From: Pseudolabrys sp. Root1462
GTDB taxonomy: Bacteria; Pseudomonadota; Alphaproteobacteria; Rhizobiales; Xanthobacteraceae
Length of the DNA: 64,000 nt
Reading direction: 5' to 3'
Assembly: GCF_001426945.1 (NCBI RefSeq)
Contig: NZ_LMFS01000003.1
Location: forward strand, 398,817-462,816
A model generated the notes under the pieces. The model worked only from the letters and a program-made list of their open reading frames with translations, did not search any database and had not been told where the DNA came from. This document shows, in pieces, positions 9,530-20,545 of this stretch. Position numbers and translations under genes: made by a program. Position 1 is the stretch's first letter, and every line of letters begins with the position of its first letter.

Positions 9530-9916
9530 ATGAAAGCGGCGTCGCTCGCGGTCGTGATCGTGGCCGCCGCCGCTTCGGGCGCGGTGGCGCAATCCGCGCC
9601 GCCGTTCGCCGGCCGATGGGCCGTCGAAGGGCCCGATGCCTGTCAGGATGGCCGCAACGACGATCTCAAGGTCACCTTCACGGCGAAGCGGCTCGATTAT
9701 TATGCCAGCGCCTGCCGTATCGTGTCGTCGCGCCGGTTATCGACGTCCGGCGATGCCGCGCACCGCGTCAAGGTTGCCTGTGAAGGCGAAGGCGCCAAAT
9801 CGGCGCGCGAAGTCATCCTGATTGTGCTGGAAAAGACCGAGCAGCGGCCGGAGCTGCTGTTGCACATCGACGCCCTGAGCTGGGACACGCTGAGTTATCA
9901 GCGCTGTTCGGATTGA
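9530..9916 (+). CDS. Small exported protein with four cysteines, function unknown
   Basis: 128 aa. A signal peptide (KAASLAVVIVAAAASGAVAQ) is followed by a roughly 105-residue mature part. Four cysteines (in DACQD, SACRI, VACEG and QRCSD) could form two disulphides. I do not recognise the family. It starts three bases after the mtaB stop, so it probably shares the dapF-mtaB transcript. Its 3' end overlaps the convergent pseudouridine synthase gene by 19 bases. An in-frame GTG at 9524 is an alternative start. Confidence 0.75.
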   Translation: MKAASLAVVIVAAAASGAVAQSAPPFAGRWAVEGPDACQDGRNDDLKVTFTAKRLDYYASACRIVSSRRLSTSGDAAHRVKVACEGEGAKSAREVILIVLEKTEQRPELLLHIDALSWDTLSYQRCSD

Positions 9917-10629
9917 ACCTGCGCTACGGCCGTTTCGCCCTTCCATCCGCACAGCGTCAGCAACTCACGCATATGCTCCGGCACCGGCGCTTCGACGGTC
10001 ACCGCATCTTTGTTCTTCGAGATCGGCACCGTGATCGACCGTGAATGCAGATGCAGCGGCGTGCCGCCGGTTCGCGGCGCGCTGCCGTAGATCGGATCGC
10101 CGACGATGGGCCAGCCCATTTCGGCGCAATGCACGCGCAGCTGATGGGTGCGGCCGGTAAGCGGCTCCAGCGCGAGCCAGGTGATGCCGACGCCATCTTT
10201 GCCTTGCCCACGCCCCATCACCTTCCACGTCGATGACGCCGGCTTGCCATGGGGATCGGGCTTCATCCACCAGCCGCGGTTCTTGTCGAGTTCGGCGAGC
10301 GGCATGTCGATGCGACCTTCGTCCTCGGCCGGTCCGCCTTCGACGATGGCCCAATAGGTCTTGCCGACCTTGCCCTGCTTGAACAGCTTGCCGAGCAGGG
10401 CCAGCGCCTTGCGGTGGCGGCCGAGCACCAGGCAGCCGGAGGTGTCCTTGTCGAGCCGGTGTGCCAGCGCCGGATCGCGCGGCAGGCCGAAGCGCAGCAC
10501 GCCGAAATAGTCCTCGAGGCTGTTGCCGCCCTTCGGTCCGCGATGCACGGAAAGCCCGGCGGGCTTGTCGACCACCAACATCATGCCGTCGCGGTACAGG
10601 AGGCGGGCGAGCATCTCGTCGGGGGTCAT
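9898..10629 (-). CDS. RluA-family RNA pseudouridine synthase
   Basis: Isomerises uridine to pseudouridine in rRNA or tRNA. 243 aa. It has the RluA core with the catalytic aspartate in HRLDKDTSG near residue 60, preceded by VVDKPAGLSVHRGPKGG, and followed by GRTHQLRVHCAEMGWPIVGD. There is no N-terminal S4 domain, so it resembles the short RluA/TruC type rather than RluC or RluD. The exact target cannot be told from sequence. It is convergent with the preceding gene (19-base overlap) and divergent from ftsY across 64 bases. Confidence 0.9.
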   Translation of the reverse strand: MTPDEMLARLLYRDGMMLVVDKPAGLSVHRGPKGGNSLEDYFGVLRFGLPRDPALAHRLDKDTSGCLVLGRHRKALALLGKLFKQGKVGKTYWAIVEGGPAEDEGRIDMPLAELDKNRGWWMKPDPHGKPASSTWKVMGRGQGKDGVGITWLALEPLTGRTHQLRVHCAEMGWPIVGDPIYGSAPRTGGTPLHLHSRSITVPISKNKDAVTVEAPVPEHMRELLTLCGWKGETAVAQVQSEQR

Positions 10630-10693
10630 GATCGCACCGACCAGCCAATCGTCACTTTCAGTCGCATGCCGAAACCGCTATCACGGCCCCACC

Positions 10694-11626
10694 ATGAACG
10701 ACAGCACCGAAAAGCAGAGCTGGTGGAAGCGCCTGAGCGGGGGGCTCAAGCGCACTTCGGCCTCGCTCGGAACCGCGATCAGCGATCTCGTCACCAAGCG
10801 CAAGCTCGATGCCGCCACGCTTGACGATCTGGAGAATGAACTGATCCGTGCCGATCTCGGCGTCGGCTTCGCTGCCCGGATCGCCTCGGCGCTCGGCGGC
10901 GGCCGCTACGAGAAGGGCATCGCGCCGGAGGAACTGCGCGCGCTGCTCGCCGGCGAAATCGAAAAGGTGATGACGCCGGTGGCGAAGCCCCTCGAGGTCA
11001 CGGCGCAGCCTTTCATCATCCTCGTGTCCGGCGTCAACGGCTCCGGCAAGACCACGACCATCGGCAAGATGTCGGCGCGGTTTCGCGCCCAGGGCAAGAA
11101 AGTGATGCTGGTGGCCGCCGACACGTTCCGCGCCGCCGCTATCGACCAACTCAAGATCTGGGCCGAACGCACCGGCGCCAGCGTCATGGCGCGCAACCCC
11201 GGCTCCGATCCGGCGAGTCTTGCTTTCGACGCGGTGACGCGGGCCAAGACCGACGGCACCGAGGTCGTGCTTATCGACACTGCCGGCCGTTTGCAGAACC
11301 GTGCCGAATTGATGAGCGAACTGGAAAAGATCGTGCGCGTCATCCGCAAGGTGGAGCCAACGGCGCCGCACGCCGTGCTGCTGGTGCTGGACGCCACGGT
11401 CGGGCAGAACGCGCTGAGCCAGGTCGAAATCTTCGGCAAGATCGCCGGCGTCACCGGCCTGGTGATGACCAAGCTCGACGGTACCGCGCGCGGCGGCATC
11501 CTCGTGGCGATTGCCGAGAAATTCAAACTGCCGGTGCATTTCATCGGCGTCGGTGAAGGCGTCGACGATCTGAGCGAATTCACCGCGCGCGATTTCGCCC
11601 GGGCGGTGGTGGGGGTTGAGGATTAA
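10694..11626 (+). CDS. ftsY: Signal recognition particle receptor FtsY
   Basis: Membrane-associated GTPase that receives ribosome-SRP complexes. 310 aa: the NG core without the long acidic N-terminal extension of E. coli FtsY, as usual in alphaproteobacteria. The P-loop GVNGSGKTTTIGKM is near residue 114, followed by AADTFRAAAIDQL, IDTAGRLQNRAELM and TKLDGTARGG. The start at 10694 was chosen because the longer frame runs antisense into the pseudouridine synthase gene. The next gene, yciB, begins directly after its stop codon. Confidence 0.96.
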   Translation: MNDSTEKQSWWKRLSGGLKRTSASLGTAISDLVTKRKLDAATLDDLENELIRADLGVGFAARIASALGGGRYEKGIAPEELRALLAGEIEKVMTPVAKPLEVTAQPFIILVSGVNGSGKTTTIGKMSARFRAQGKKVMLVAADTFRAAAIDQLKIWAERTGASVMARNPGSDPASLAFDAVTRAKTDGTEVVLIDTAGRLQNRAELMSELEKIVRVIRKVEPTAPHAVLLVLDATVGQNALSQVEIFGKIAGVTGLVMTKLDGTARGGILVAIAEKFKLPVHFIGVGEGVDDLSEFTARDFARAVVGVED

Positions 11627-12193
11627 ATGGCTGAAAAGAAGCAACTCAATCCCTTGCTGAAGATGGCGCTCGATATCGGACCGCTGATCCTGTTCTTCGT
11701 CATGAACGCCAAGCTCGGCATCTATTATGCCACCGGCAGCTTCATGGTGGCGGTGCTGGCGGCGCTGGCCGTGTCCTATGCGCTGACGAGGCACGTCGCG
11801 GTGATGCCGGTGGTGACCGCGGTGGTCGTGCTGGTGTTCGGCGGACTGACGCTGGTCCTGCACGATGACCTGTTCATCAAGCTCAAGCCGACCATCATTT
11901 ATCTGTTGTTCGCCGGCGCATTGTTCTTCGGCATCATGTTCGACAAGCCGCTGCTCGGCGCCGTGTTCGATTCGGTGTTTCATCTCACCGAAGAGGGTTG
12001 GCGCAAGCTGACCTGGCGCTGGGCGCTGTTCTTCGTGTTTCTCGCCGTCCTCAATGAAGTGGTGTGGCGCACGCAGACCACGGATTTCTGGGTCAGCTTC
12101 AAACTGTTCGGCGTCATTCCGCTGACGCTGCTGTTCGGCGCGTTGCAGTATCCGCTGCTGATGAAATACGCCGCGCCGGAGAAGGAAGACTAG
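11627..12193 (+). CDS. yciB: Inner membrane septation protein YciB (IspZ)
   Basis: 188 aa, about five hydrophobic segments from LLKMALDIGPLILFFVMNAK onward, with the family motifs KPTIIYLLFAGALFFG and LTWRWALFFVFLAVLNEVVW. Homologues (IspZ in Shigella, YciB in E. coli) affect septation and envelope maintenance. The ATG abuts the ftsY TAA with no gap, so it is cotranslated with ftsY. Its TAG shares the palindromic CTAG with the stop codon of the convergent PAP2 gene. Confidence 0.93.
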   Translation: MAEKKQLNPLLKMALDIGPLILFFVMNAKLGIYYATGSFMVAVLAALAVSYALTRHVAVMPVVTAVVVLVFGGLTLVLHDDLFIKLKPTIIYLLFAGALFFGIMFDKPLLGAVFDSVFHLTEEGWRKLTWRWALFFVFLAVLNEVVWRTQTTDFWVSFKLFGVIPLTLLFGALQYPLLMKYAAPEKED

Positions 12194-13182
12194 GCGCCGC
12201 TGGCCGCGTTTTGCGGCGCGCCGCCCTCGATGGCCGGCGCCGTGCGCGGCCGGTCTTCCATGGCGATGATGCGGGCGGCGAGAGCGTGCGCCACGATCGC
12301 CATGGTGCCGCCGGCGAGAACATCAACGAAATAGTGCGCGCCCTCCGTCAGCGTGGCGCCGAGCATCGCGGCATCCAGCACCAGAAGCCCGGTGAGGATG
12401 CGCGGGAAGCGTCGCAACGTCAGCGGCGTCAGCACGGCGATGGTAGCGTGGAACGACGGGAAGGTGGCAATGCCGCCGGGCGCTTCGGTCATCACGAAGG
12501 GGCCCGGCTGACGCAGCTGCATCAACTGCTGCACCGGTGTCGCGCCGGTGAAATGCAGCAGGACGAAATCCTTAGTGTCGACGAATACGATCGGTCCGGC
12601 TGCCGGCATCATCGCCGAGATCATGATGGTGGCGACAAAGGCGATGGTGAAGGCCAGCAGATAAATCCGGAGTTCAGTCGCGCGTTGCGCGACTGCCAGC
12701 ACGATCAGCGGGAATGCGATCTGAAGCGAGATCGTGTGGTAGGCGAAATAGAAGACCTTCTGGACCTGCTCGTGGCTGTCGACCCAGCGCGCAAAGGCCG
12801 GCCAGTCGAAACCGAGCGCCATGTCCATGCCGTTGAGCAGATGATCCTGCAACGGAAAGGCCATGCGCTGCATGGCATAGGCGGCGAGGACGCCGAACAG
12901 GCAGATCGTCACCAGATAAAGGAAGCCATACAGGAAGACCTGCACCGCCTGGACGATGCGCGTCTGCGGAAAGGCCAGCGTCACGGCGTCGAGCGCGGCC
13001 ACGCCGGCGATCACCGGCCAGGCATTGGGCAGCGTTGTCAGCGTGAAGTGCGTGGCGGAGGCGGCCAATAATCCGGCGATGGCCAGCGCCGACATGATCA
13101 GGATTGCCGGCCGCGACACCGGGCTGATGCGTGAACGCACCAGGAAGTCGGACCATCCACCGTCAAAACGATTGAGACGCAT
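12190..13182 (-). CDS. PAP2-family membrane phosphatase or phosphotransferase
   Basis: 330 aa with about eight hydrophobic segments. The C-terminal half has the PAP2 signature in variant form: GGIATFPSFHA near residue 235 (for PSGH) and EGAHYFVDVLAGG near residue 281 (for SRxxxxxHxxxD). This variant is typical of the Aur1/inositolphosphotransferase-like branch, which works on lipid phosphates or phosphate-linked head groups. The substrate cannot be predicted. The gene is convergent with yciB and overlaps it by four bases. Confidence 0.82.
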   Translation of the reverse strand: MRLNRFDGGWSDFLVRSRISPVSRPAILIMSALAIAGLLAASATHFTLTTLPNAWPVIAGVAALDAVTLAFPQTRIVQAVQVFLYGFLYLVTICLFGVLAAYAMQRMAFPLQDHLLNGMDMALGFDWPAFARWVDSHEQVQKVFYFAYHTISLQIAFPLIVLAVAQRATELRIYLLAFTIAFVATIMISAMMPAAGPIVFVDTKDFVLLHFTGATPVQQLMQLRQPGPFVMTEAPGGIATFPSFHATIAVLTPLTLRRFPRILTGLLVLDAAMLGATLTEGAHYFVDVLAGGTMAIVAHALAARIIAMEDRPRTAPAIEGGAPQNAASGA

Positions 13183-13332
13183 TCGGCAATTCCCGGGGAC
13201 GGGTCGGTCCCGATATGCGAGCCCGCCACACCCAATACTGCGTCAAAGGTATTAAAATACGTTTAGAATGGCTCGCTAAATACTCTGAGAAATTCGCTTC
13301 AAATGGCCGTCCCCGCTGGATGCGAGGCGCCG

Positions 13333-13923
13333 CTACTTCTGCGCCAGCGTTTTCTCGAGCTGCGGCTTGAGCACCGCGTCGATATTCTGCGCGGTGATCG
13401 GCCCCACCAGTTTGTAGGCGATCTTGCCGTCGCGATCGATCAGGAAGGTTTCCGGCACGCCATAGACGCCCCAGTCGATCGAGGTGCGGCCCTTCTCGTC
13501 GGCGCCGACGGCGCTGAACGGATTGCCGAAGCGATTGAGGAAGCGCCGCGCGTCATCGGTCGCATCCTTGTAGTTGATGCCGACCATCTTGAAGCGCGTA
13601 TCCTTGGCGAGTTGCTCGAGCAACGGCGCTTCGTCGCGGCATGGCACGCACCACGACGCCCACACATTGACCAGCGTGACGTTGCCCTTGAGCGCGTCGG
13701 TCGTCAGCCCGGGCACCGGCTTGCCGTTGACCGCGAGATCCTTGATCGGCGGCAGATCGGTCGCCGGCACCGGCTTGCCGATCAGCGCCGACGGCAGCTT
13801 CGACGGATCGCCGGCGCCGAGGCCGAAATAGAACAGCGCCGCGATGCCGATGAAGATGACGAGCGGCAGCAGGACGATGAAGTTGCGCGAGCGCTTGCGC
13901 GGTGTTTCGGCGGTGGAGCTCAT
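13333..13923 (-). CDS. ccmG: Thiol:disulphide interchange protein CcmG (DsbE)
   Basis: Periplasmic membrane-anchored thioredoxin-like protein that reduces apocytochrome c before haem attachment. 196 aa. A single N-terminal anchor (residues 14-33) is followed by a thioredoxin fold with VWASWCVPCRDEAP (C92 and C95) and the cis-Pro region GVYGVPETFLIDRDG. It overlaps ccmD by four bases (ATGA) and is the last gene of ccmABCDG. Confidence 0.95.
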   Translation of the reverse strand: MSSTAETPRKRSRNFIVLLPLVIFIGIAALFYFGLGAGDPSKLPSALIGKPVPATDLPPIKDLAVNGKPVPGLTTDALKGNVTLVNVWASWCVPCRDEAPLLEQLAKDTRFKMVGINYKDATDDARRFLNRFGNPFSAVGADEKGRTSIDWGVYGVPETFLIDRDGKIAYKLVGPITAQNIDAVLKPQLEKTLAQK

Positions 13924-14099
13924 GCTTCGTCACCACGTGGCGTTTGCGAGCGGCGCTTGATGCCGCGCTGCTCGAGATCGCCGAGAATGCGCCGCTGCGC
14001 CGCGTAGTCGCGCAGGATCCAGGCAATCAGTCCGATCACCACGACGACCGTGACGATGTAAGCCGCGACGATGAAGCTGGCATGCGGTCCGAGACTCAT
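13920..14099 (-). CDS. ccmD: Haem exporter protein CcmD
   Basis: 59 aa. One transmembrane segment (roughly residues 8-29: HASFIVAAYIVTVVVVIG onward) is followed by a basic cytoplasmic tail with RDYAAQRRILGDLEQRGI. CcmD helps release haem-loaded CcmE from the CcmABC complex. It is identified by size, topology, the RRILxxLE-type motif and position. It overlaps both ccmC and ccmG by four bases. Confidence 0.92.
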   Translation of the reverse strand: MSLGPHASFIVAAYIVTVVVVIGLIAWILRDYAAQRRILGDLEQRGIKRRSQTPRGDEA

Positions 14100-14821
14100 A
14101 TGGAGGCTGCCTGCATCATGCGCATGGAGCGGACGCGGCGGCGCAAAATTTCGTTGCGCATCGCCAGCAGCAGCAGCAACAGAAACAGCAGCGTAAAGGC
14201 CAGCGCCATGACCAGGAGCGGCACCAGGATCGACGCATCGATCGCCGAGCCGCCCATGCGCAGCACCGAGGCCGGCTGGTGCAGCGTATTCCACCAGTCG
14301 ACCGAGAACTTGATGATCGGGATGTTGATGGCGCCGACCAGCGCCAGGATCGCCGCGGCTCTGGCCGAGCGGTTCGGATCGTCGGCGGTCCAGTACAGCG
14401 CCAGCATGCCGAGATAGAGCAGGAACAGCACCAGGACGGAGGTCAGCCGCGCGTCCCACACCCAGTAGGTGCCCCACATCGGCCGGCCCCATAGCGAACC
14501 GGTGACCAGACAAATGAACGTGAAGGCGGCGCCGATCGGCGCGGCCGCCTTGGCCGTGACGTCGGCGAGCGGATGCCGCCACACCAAAGTGCCGAAGGCG
14601 GCGACCGTCATCAGGCCCCAGCCCATCATCGCGAGCCAGGCCGCCGGCACGTGCAGGAACATGATCTTGACCGTGGCGCCCTGCTGATAGTCGTCCGGCG
14701 CGTAGGCGACGCGATAAAGCGCGTAGGCGAAAACGATCACCGTGAGCGCGGCGAGCCACGGCAGCACGCGGTTGGTGAGCGCCAGAAATCGCGTCGGGTT
14801 GGCAAGATCGATAATGGCCAT
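14096..14821 (-). CDS. ccmC: Haem exporter/handling protein CcmC
   Basis: Inner-membrane haem-handling protein that loads haem on CcmE. 241 aa, six transmembrane segments. The tryptophan-rich periplasmic motif GRPMWGTYWVWDARLTS (near residue 115) and flanking histidines in FLHVPAAW and WWNTLHQPAS are diagnostic. It overlaps ccmD by four bases and is separated from ccmB by 57 bases. Confidence 0.96.
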   Translation of the reverse strand: MAIIDLANPTRFLALTNRVLPWLAALTVIVFAYALYRVAYAPDDYQQGATVKIMFLHVPAAWLAMMGWGLMTVAAFGTLVWRHPLADVTAKAAAPIGAAFTFICLVTGSLWGRPMWGTYWVWDARLTSVLVLFLLYLGMLALYWTADDPNRSARAAAILALVGAINIPIIKFSVDWWNTLHQPASVLRMGGSAIDASILVPLLVMALAFTLLFLLLLLLAMRNEILRRRVRSMRMMQAASI

Positions 14822-14878
14822 GGGGCGGACTTCTAATCAGCGGCCGGGGCGCGGGCAATGATGTCGGTCAAACTTCGG

Positions 14879-15547
14879 TCACTCCTGACCCTGCCGCAAG
14901 GCCGCAGCCGCGGCAAAGGGGCCGAGTACGAAGCTCGCCAGAGAAAGCGCGCAAAGAATGGTGAAAGGTGGGCCGAACGGCGCGGGGCCGACGATGGCCG
15001 CATTGGCCGCGGCGACGCCGAAGATCAGCACCGGGACGGTGAGCGGCAGCACCAGGATCGCCATCAGCAGCCCGCCGCGGCGCAGGGTGACCGACAGTGC
15101 GGCGCCGATCAGCCCGATGAAGGTCAGCGCCGGCGTGCCGGCCAGCAGCGTCAGCGCCACATAGCCCATCGCGTTCATGTCGACGTTGAGCATCAGCCCG
15201 AGCACCGGCGTAATGACGATCAGCGGCAGTGCCGTGGTGAGCCAGTGCGCGATGGCCTTGGCGGCCACCGTGAGCTCCAGCGGTAACGCGCCCATCGTGA
15301 GCAGATCGAGCGAGCCGTCGTCATGGTCGCTGGCGAATAGCCGGTCGAGCGCGAGCAGGCTCGCCAGCAGCGCGCCGATCCACAACACCGCTGGGCCGAT
15401 CCGCGCCAGCAGGTTGAGGTCGGGACCGATGGCGAAGGGGATCATCGAGACGACGACGAAATAGAACAATGCGCCCATCAGCGCGCCGCCGCCGACGCGC
15501 GTCGCCAACCGCATGTCGCGGAGCAGGAGGCTGGTGAAGGCGGTCAT
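14879..15547 (-). CDS. ccmB: Haem exporter permease CcmB
   Basis: Membrane subunit of the CcmAB ABC complex for cytochrome c maturation. 222 aa with six hydrophobic helices. The N-terminal LLLRDMRLATRVGGGALMGA and LFASDHDDGSLDLLTMGALP are typical CcmB segments. It overlaps ccmA by four bases. Confidence 0.95.
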   Translation of the reverse strand: MTAFTSLLLRDMRLATRVGGGALMGALFYFVVVSMIPFAIGPDLNLLARIGPAVLWIGALLASLLALDRLFASDHDDGSLDLLTMGALPLELTVAAKAIAHWLTTALPLIVITPVLGLMLNVDMNAMGYVALTLLAGTPALTFIGLIGAALSVTLRRGGLLMAILVLPLTVPVLIFGVAAANAAIVGPAPFGPPFTILCALSLASFVLGPFAAAAALRQGQE

Positions 15548-16167
15548 CTCCCGATCCCCATCTTCAATTCGCGCGGGTGATCGAGCCCGATCGGTCCATG
15601 GGTCGCGGCGACAATGATGCCGCCGCCGGCGAGATGGTCGCGCATGAAGGCGGCGAGGCGACCCTGCGATTGCGCGTCGAGCGCCGAGGTCGGCTCATCG
15701 AGCAGCCACACCGGACGTTTCACCGCGAGAAGCCGCGCGATCGACAGCCGTCGCCTCTGCCCGGCCGAAAGATATGCGGCCGGCAGGTCGGCGAGCGTTG
15801 CCAGTTCGACCGCTTCGAGCGCGGGTTCGAGCGATGCCGCCGCCGGGGCGCCAAGGAAGCGCGCCCAGAACTGAAGGTTTTCAGCGACCGTCAGTGACGG
15901 TTTTGCGGCATCGAGATGACCGAGATAGTGCGCCTGTTCGGCGACGCTGGCCTCGTCGACGCCGCTGGACAGTTCGATCCGGCCGGCCGCGGCGCGCAGC
16001 AGCCCGGCGATGACCCGCAGCAAGGTCGATTTTCCGGAGCCGTTGCGCCCGGTGACGATCAGGGCCTCGCCGGCCGGTACCGCGAAACTGACGTCGGAGA
16101 AAACCTGCCGCCCGCCGCGCTCACAGGCGAGGCTCTCGCAGATGAGCTGCGCCGAATCGCTTTTCAT
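15544..16167 (-). CDS. ccmA: Haem ABC exporter ATP-binding protein CcmA
   Basis: ATPase that powers release of holo-CcmE. 207 aa. Walker [18 protein letters not shown] near residue 38, the signature LSAGQRRRLSIARLL near 133 and Walker B VWLLDEPTSALDAQS near 155. It is the first gene of ccmABCDG, divergent from acnA with 268 bases between, which probably hold both promoters. Confidence 0.95.
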   Translation of the reverse strand: MKSDSAQLICESLACERGGRQVFSDVSFAVPAGEALIVTGRNGSGKSTLLRVIAGLLRAAAGRIELSSGVDEASVAEQAHYLGHLDAAKPSLTVAENLQFWARFLGAPAAASLEPALEAVELATLADLPAAYLSAGQRRRLSIARLLAVKRPVWLLDEPTSALDAQSQGRLAAFMRDHLAGGGIIVAATHGPIGLDHPRELKMGIGR

Positions 16168-16251
16168 CGAAAGGGCCTTCGCTCGCGCGCGCGGGCGTTT
16201 GTGACGATTCGGAACAACTGCTCGATCAAAATCGCGGCCTTCTTACTCTGG

Positions 16252-16267
16252 AATGATCCCAGTCATT
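16252..16267. promoter_or_regulatory. Dyad-symmetric site between ccmA and acnA (candidate operator)
   Basis: AATGA and TCATT arms are separated by six bases in the shared ccmA/acnA upstream region, 170 bases before the acnA start. This is a plausible regulator site, but it matches no known consensus that I can name. Confidence 0.25.
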
Positions 16268-16435
16268 ATGGCATCTGACGTGAAAAGACCTTATAAGCCA
16301 GCCGATGCGGCGCTGCGCTATCGCAAAATGCGCTGCCGAGCCGAAGCTGGATGAATATCTCTTTCATGCCAATGGCTTAGCACTAAGGGCGCCCAGCCAG
16401 AATCGTCGTCCCCCGCCGGGAATGGAAACACAATC

Positions 16436-19141
<2,706 letters not shown>

Positions 19142-19162
19142 AACCGTACGCGCTGCAGCTTC

Positions 19163-19205
19163 AAATCACCCGCCCCTCACTGCGAAGTGAGTGGCGGGTG
19201 ATTTA
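19163..19205 (+). terminator. Rho-independent terminator of acnA
   Basis: The long stem AAATCACCCGCC/GGCGGGTGATTT encloses a nested CTCACT/AGTGAG hairpin, 20 bases after the acnA stop. The 3' side continues TTTACTTTT. Confidence 0.85.
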
Positions 19206-19350
19206 CTTTTCACCCATATAATGGCCACGGGCCCAGCCGGGGGGTGGAGCGCTCGATTCGAGACCAGCCGGTTGCATTGAAGCGGCAAGTTCGCCGCGAT
19301 GCCTCGTCGGCCGCGGGTTGGGTCGAGCCTGGATTGTGGATCGTGCCGCT

Positions 19351-20124
19351 ATGGAATTGCGCCGCCTGAGCCTCGCCCTCGTCGCTGTCTGCGTGTCGCT
19401 GGTCGTCACCAGTCCGCTCGCCGCTGCCGAACCCAAGGCGGTGGTCGAGCTGTTCACCAGCCAGGGTTGCTCGTCTTGCCCGCCGGCCGACAAGCTGCTC
19501 GGCTCGCTGGCGCACGATCCTTCGGTCATCGCGCTGAGCCTGCCGGTCGATTACTGGGATTATCTCGGCTGGAAGGACACGCTGGCCCTGCATGGTCACG
19601 CCAACCGCCAGCGGGCCTATTCGGTGGCGCGCGGCGATCGCGCCGTTTACACGCCGCAAGCCGTGGTCAACGGCGTCGTCCATGCCCTCGGCAGCGACAA
19701 GATCGCGATCGAGAAGGCCATCGCCGACAGCCGCTCGAGCGGCAAGCCGCTCTCAGTGCCAGTGTCGATGAAAATTCAGGGCGGCAAGGTCGTCGTCGAA
19801 GTGCCGGCCGGCGCGGTCGATGGTGCCGGCGCCGAAGTCTGGCTGTGTCCGGTCACCGGCAAGATTCAAGTCGCGGTCGGTCGCGGTGAGAACAGCGGCA
19901 AGGCGCTGACCTATTACAACGTGGTGCGACGCTGGGTTAAGCTCGGCACCTGGAGCGGCAAGGCGGAAAGTTTCAGCATCGCGCTGAACCAACTGCCGAA
20001 TGCCAACCTGCCGCTCGAGGACATCGATCGTCTGGTCGTGCTCCTGCAGGACGGCAGCGCGGACAAGCCGGGCCTCATGGTCGGCGCCGCCTCCGTCGCG
20101 TTGAAGGACGCGCCCGCTCTCTGA
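19351..20124 (+). CDS. DUF1223 thioredoxin-like exported protein
   Basis: 257 aa. A signal peptide (RRLSLALVAVCVSLVVTSPL to AAA) is followed by VELFTSQGCSSCPPADKLLG, the CxxC-bearing hallmark of DUF1223, and LPVDYWDYLGWKD and YTPQAVVNG. The fold is thioredoxin-like, but a redox role is not established. The ATG at 19351 is preferred because it starts the signal peptide; the longer frame adds 11 residues. It stands alone downstream of the acnA terminator. Confidence 0.88.
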   Translation: MELRRLSLALVAVCVSLVVTSPLAAAEPKAVVELFTSQGCSSCPPADKLLGSLAHDPSVIALSLPVDYWDYLGWKDTLALHGHANRQRAYSVARGDRAVYTPQAVVNGVVHALGSDKIAIEKAIADSRSSGKPLSVPVSMKIQGGKVVVEVPAGAVDGAGAEVWLCPVTGKIQVAVGRGENSGKALTYYNVVRRWVKLGTWSGKAESFSIALNQLPNANLPLEDIDRLVVLLQDGSADKPGLMVGAASVALKDAPAL

Positions 20125-20189
20125 TCTCTTTCGAACTTGGCTGACGCGTGCGGATTGTCCGCGCGCGTCTTTGCGCGTTTGCTGCGCCA

Positions 20190-20226
20190 CAAAAAAAATC
20201 GGGCCGGCGTTAGCCGGCCCGAAGGC
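20190..20226 (-). terminator. Rho-independent terminator facing the minus strand
   Basis: Read on the minus strand, GGGCCGGC-TAAC-GCCGGCCC is followed by a run of eight T residues. The T-run is only on the minus-strand side, so it does not serve the DUF1223 gene, and no minus-strand protein gene lies directly upstream. Confidence 0.8.
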
Positions 20227-20345
20227 ATAGGGGATTGAATCGAACGCTACTCAACTTGAACTCAATCGGCCCGGTCCGAAGATCCCCGGGGGGCTGGGGG
20301 GCTGAGGAATCCGGAGATCGAACCGGACCGGGCCTTGAGGCAACG
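20190..20345 (-). ncRNA. Candidate structured small RNA
   Basis: On the minus strand the arms CTCAA + GGCCCGGTCCG (about 20322-20338) and CGGACCGGGCC + TTGAG (about 20262-20279) form a stem of 16 pairs with a two-base bulge. It is extended inside by GATCTCCGG/CCGGGGATC and capped by a C-rich loop. About 35 bases later a Rho-independent terminator ends the unit. No open reading frame explains it, and the flanking plus-strand genes do not use this terminator. Promoter and identity are unknown; GATAAA at about 20350 could be a -10 element. Confidence 0.5.
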
Positions 20346-20545
20346 GTTGATTTATCCCAAGGGCTCATGACCGGCACTTGACCGAAATAGGGCCTTATTG
20401 TGGGAGGAATTGACGAGTTCGTGATGGCATGCGCGGTCTTTTCGGCCGTTTTCAGCAGTATGTTTGCCGATCAGCCCCGTGAAATCAGGGGCTTGCCGTC
20501 GTCGCACTGCGGCGCAATCATCAAAGCCCAGCACAGGGAGGCCGC

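Larger units (their letters stand above)
20125..20545. other. Intergenic region with candidate RNA gene
   Basis: 421 bases without a protein gene. The left part holds a terminator that faces the minus strand and a strongly structured RNA candidate (20190-20345, listed separately). The right part holds the DUF2794 leader with a GCCCC/GGGGC hairpin near 20474-20492. No tRNA cloverleaf or tmRNA tag could be found. Confidence 0.6.

Noticed and set aside
20300..20330. T-arm-like GGTTCGATC on the minus strand, suggesting a tRNA or tmRNA piece
   Set aside because: No cloverleaf, acceptor stem or anticodon arm folds around it, and no ANDN-type tmRNA tag is encoded nearby. The sequence is better explained as part of the long stem of the RNA candidate.
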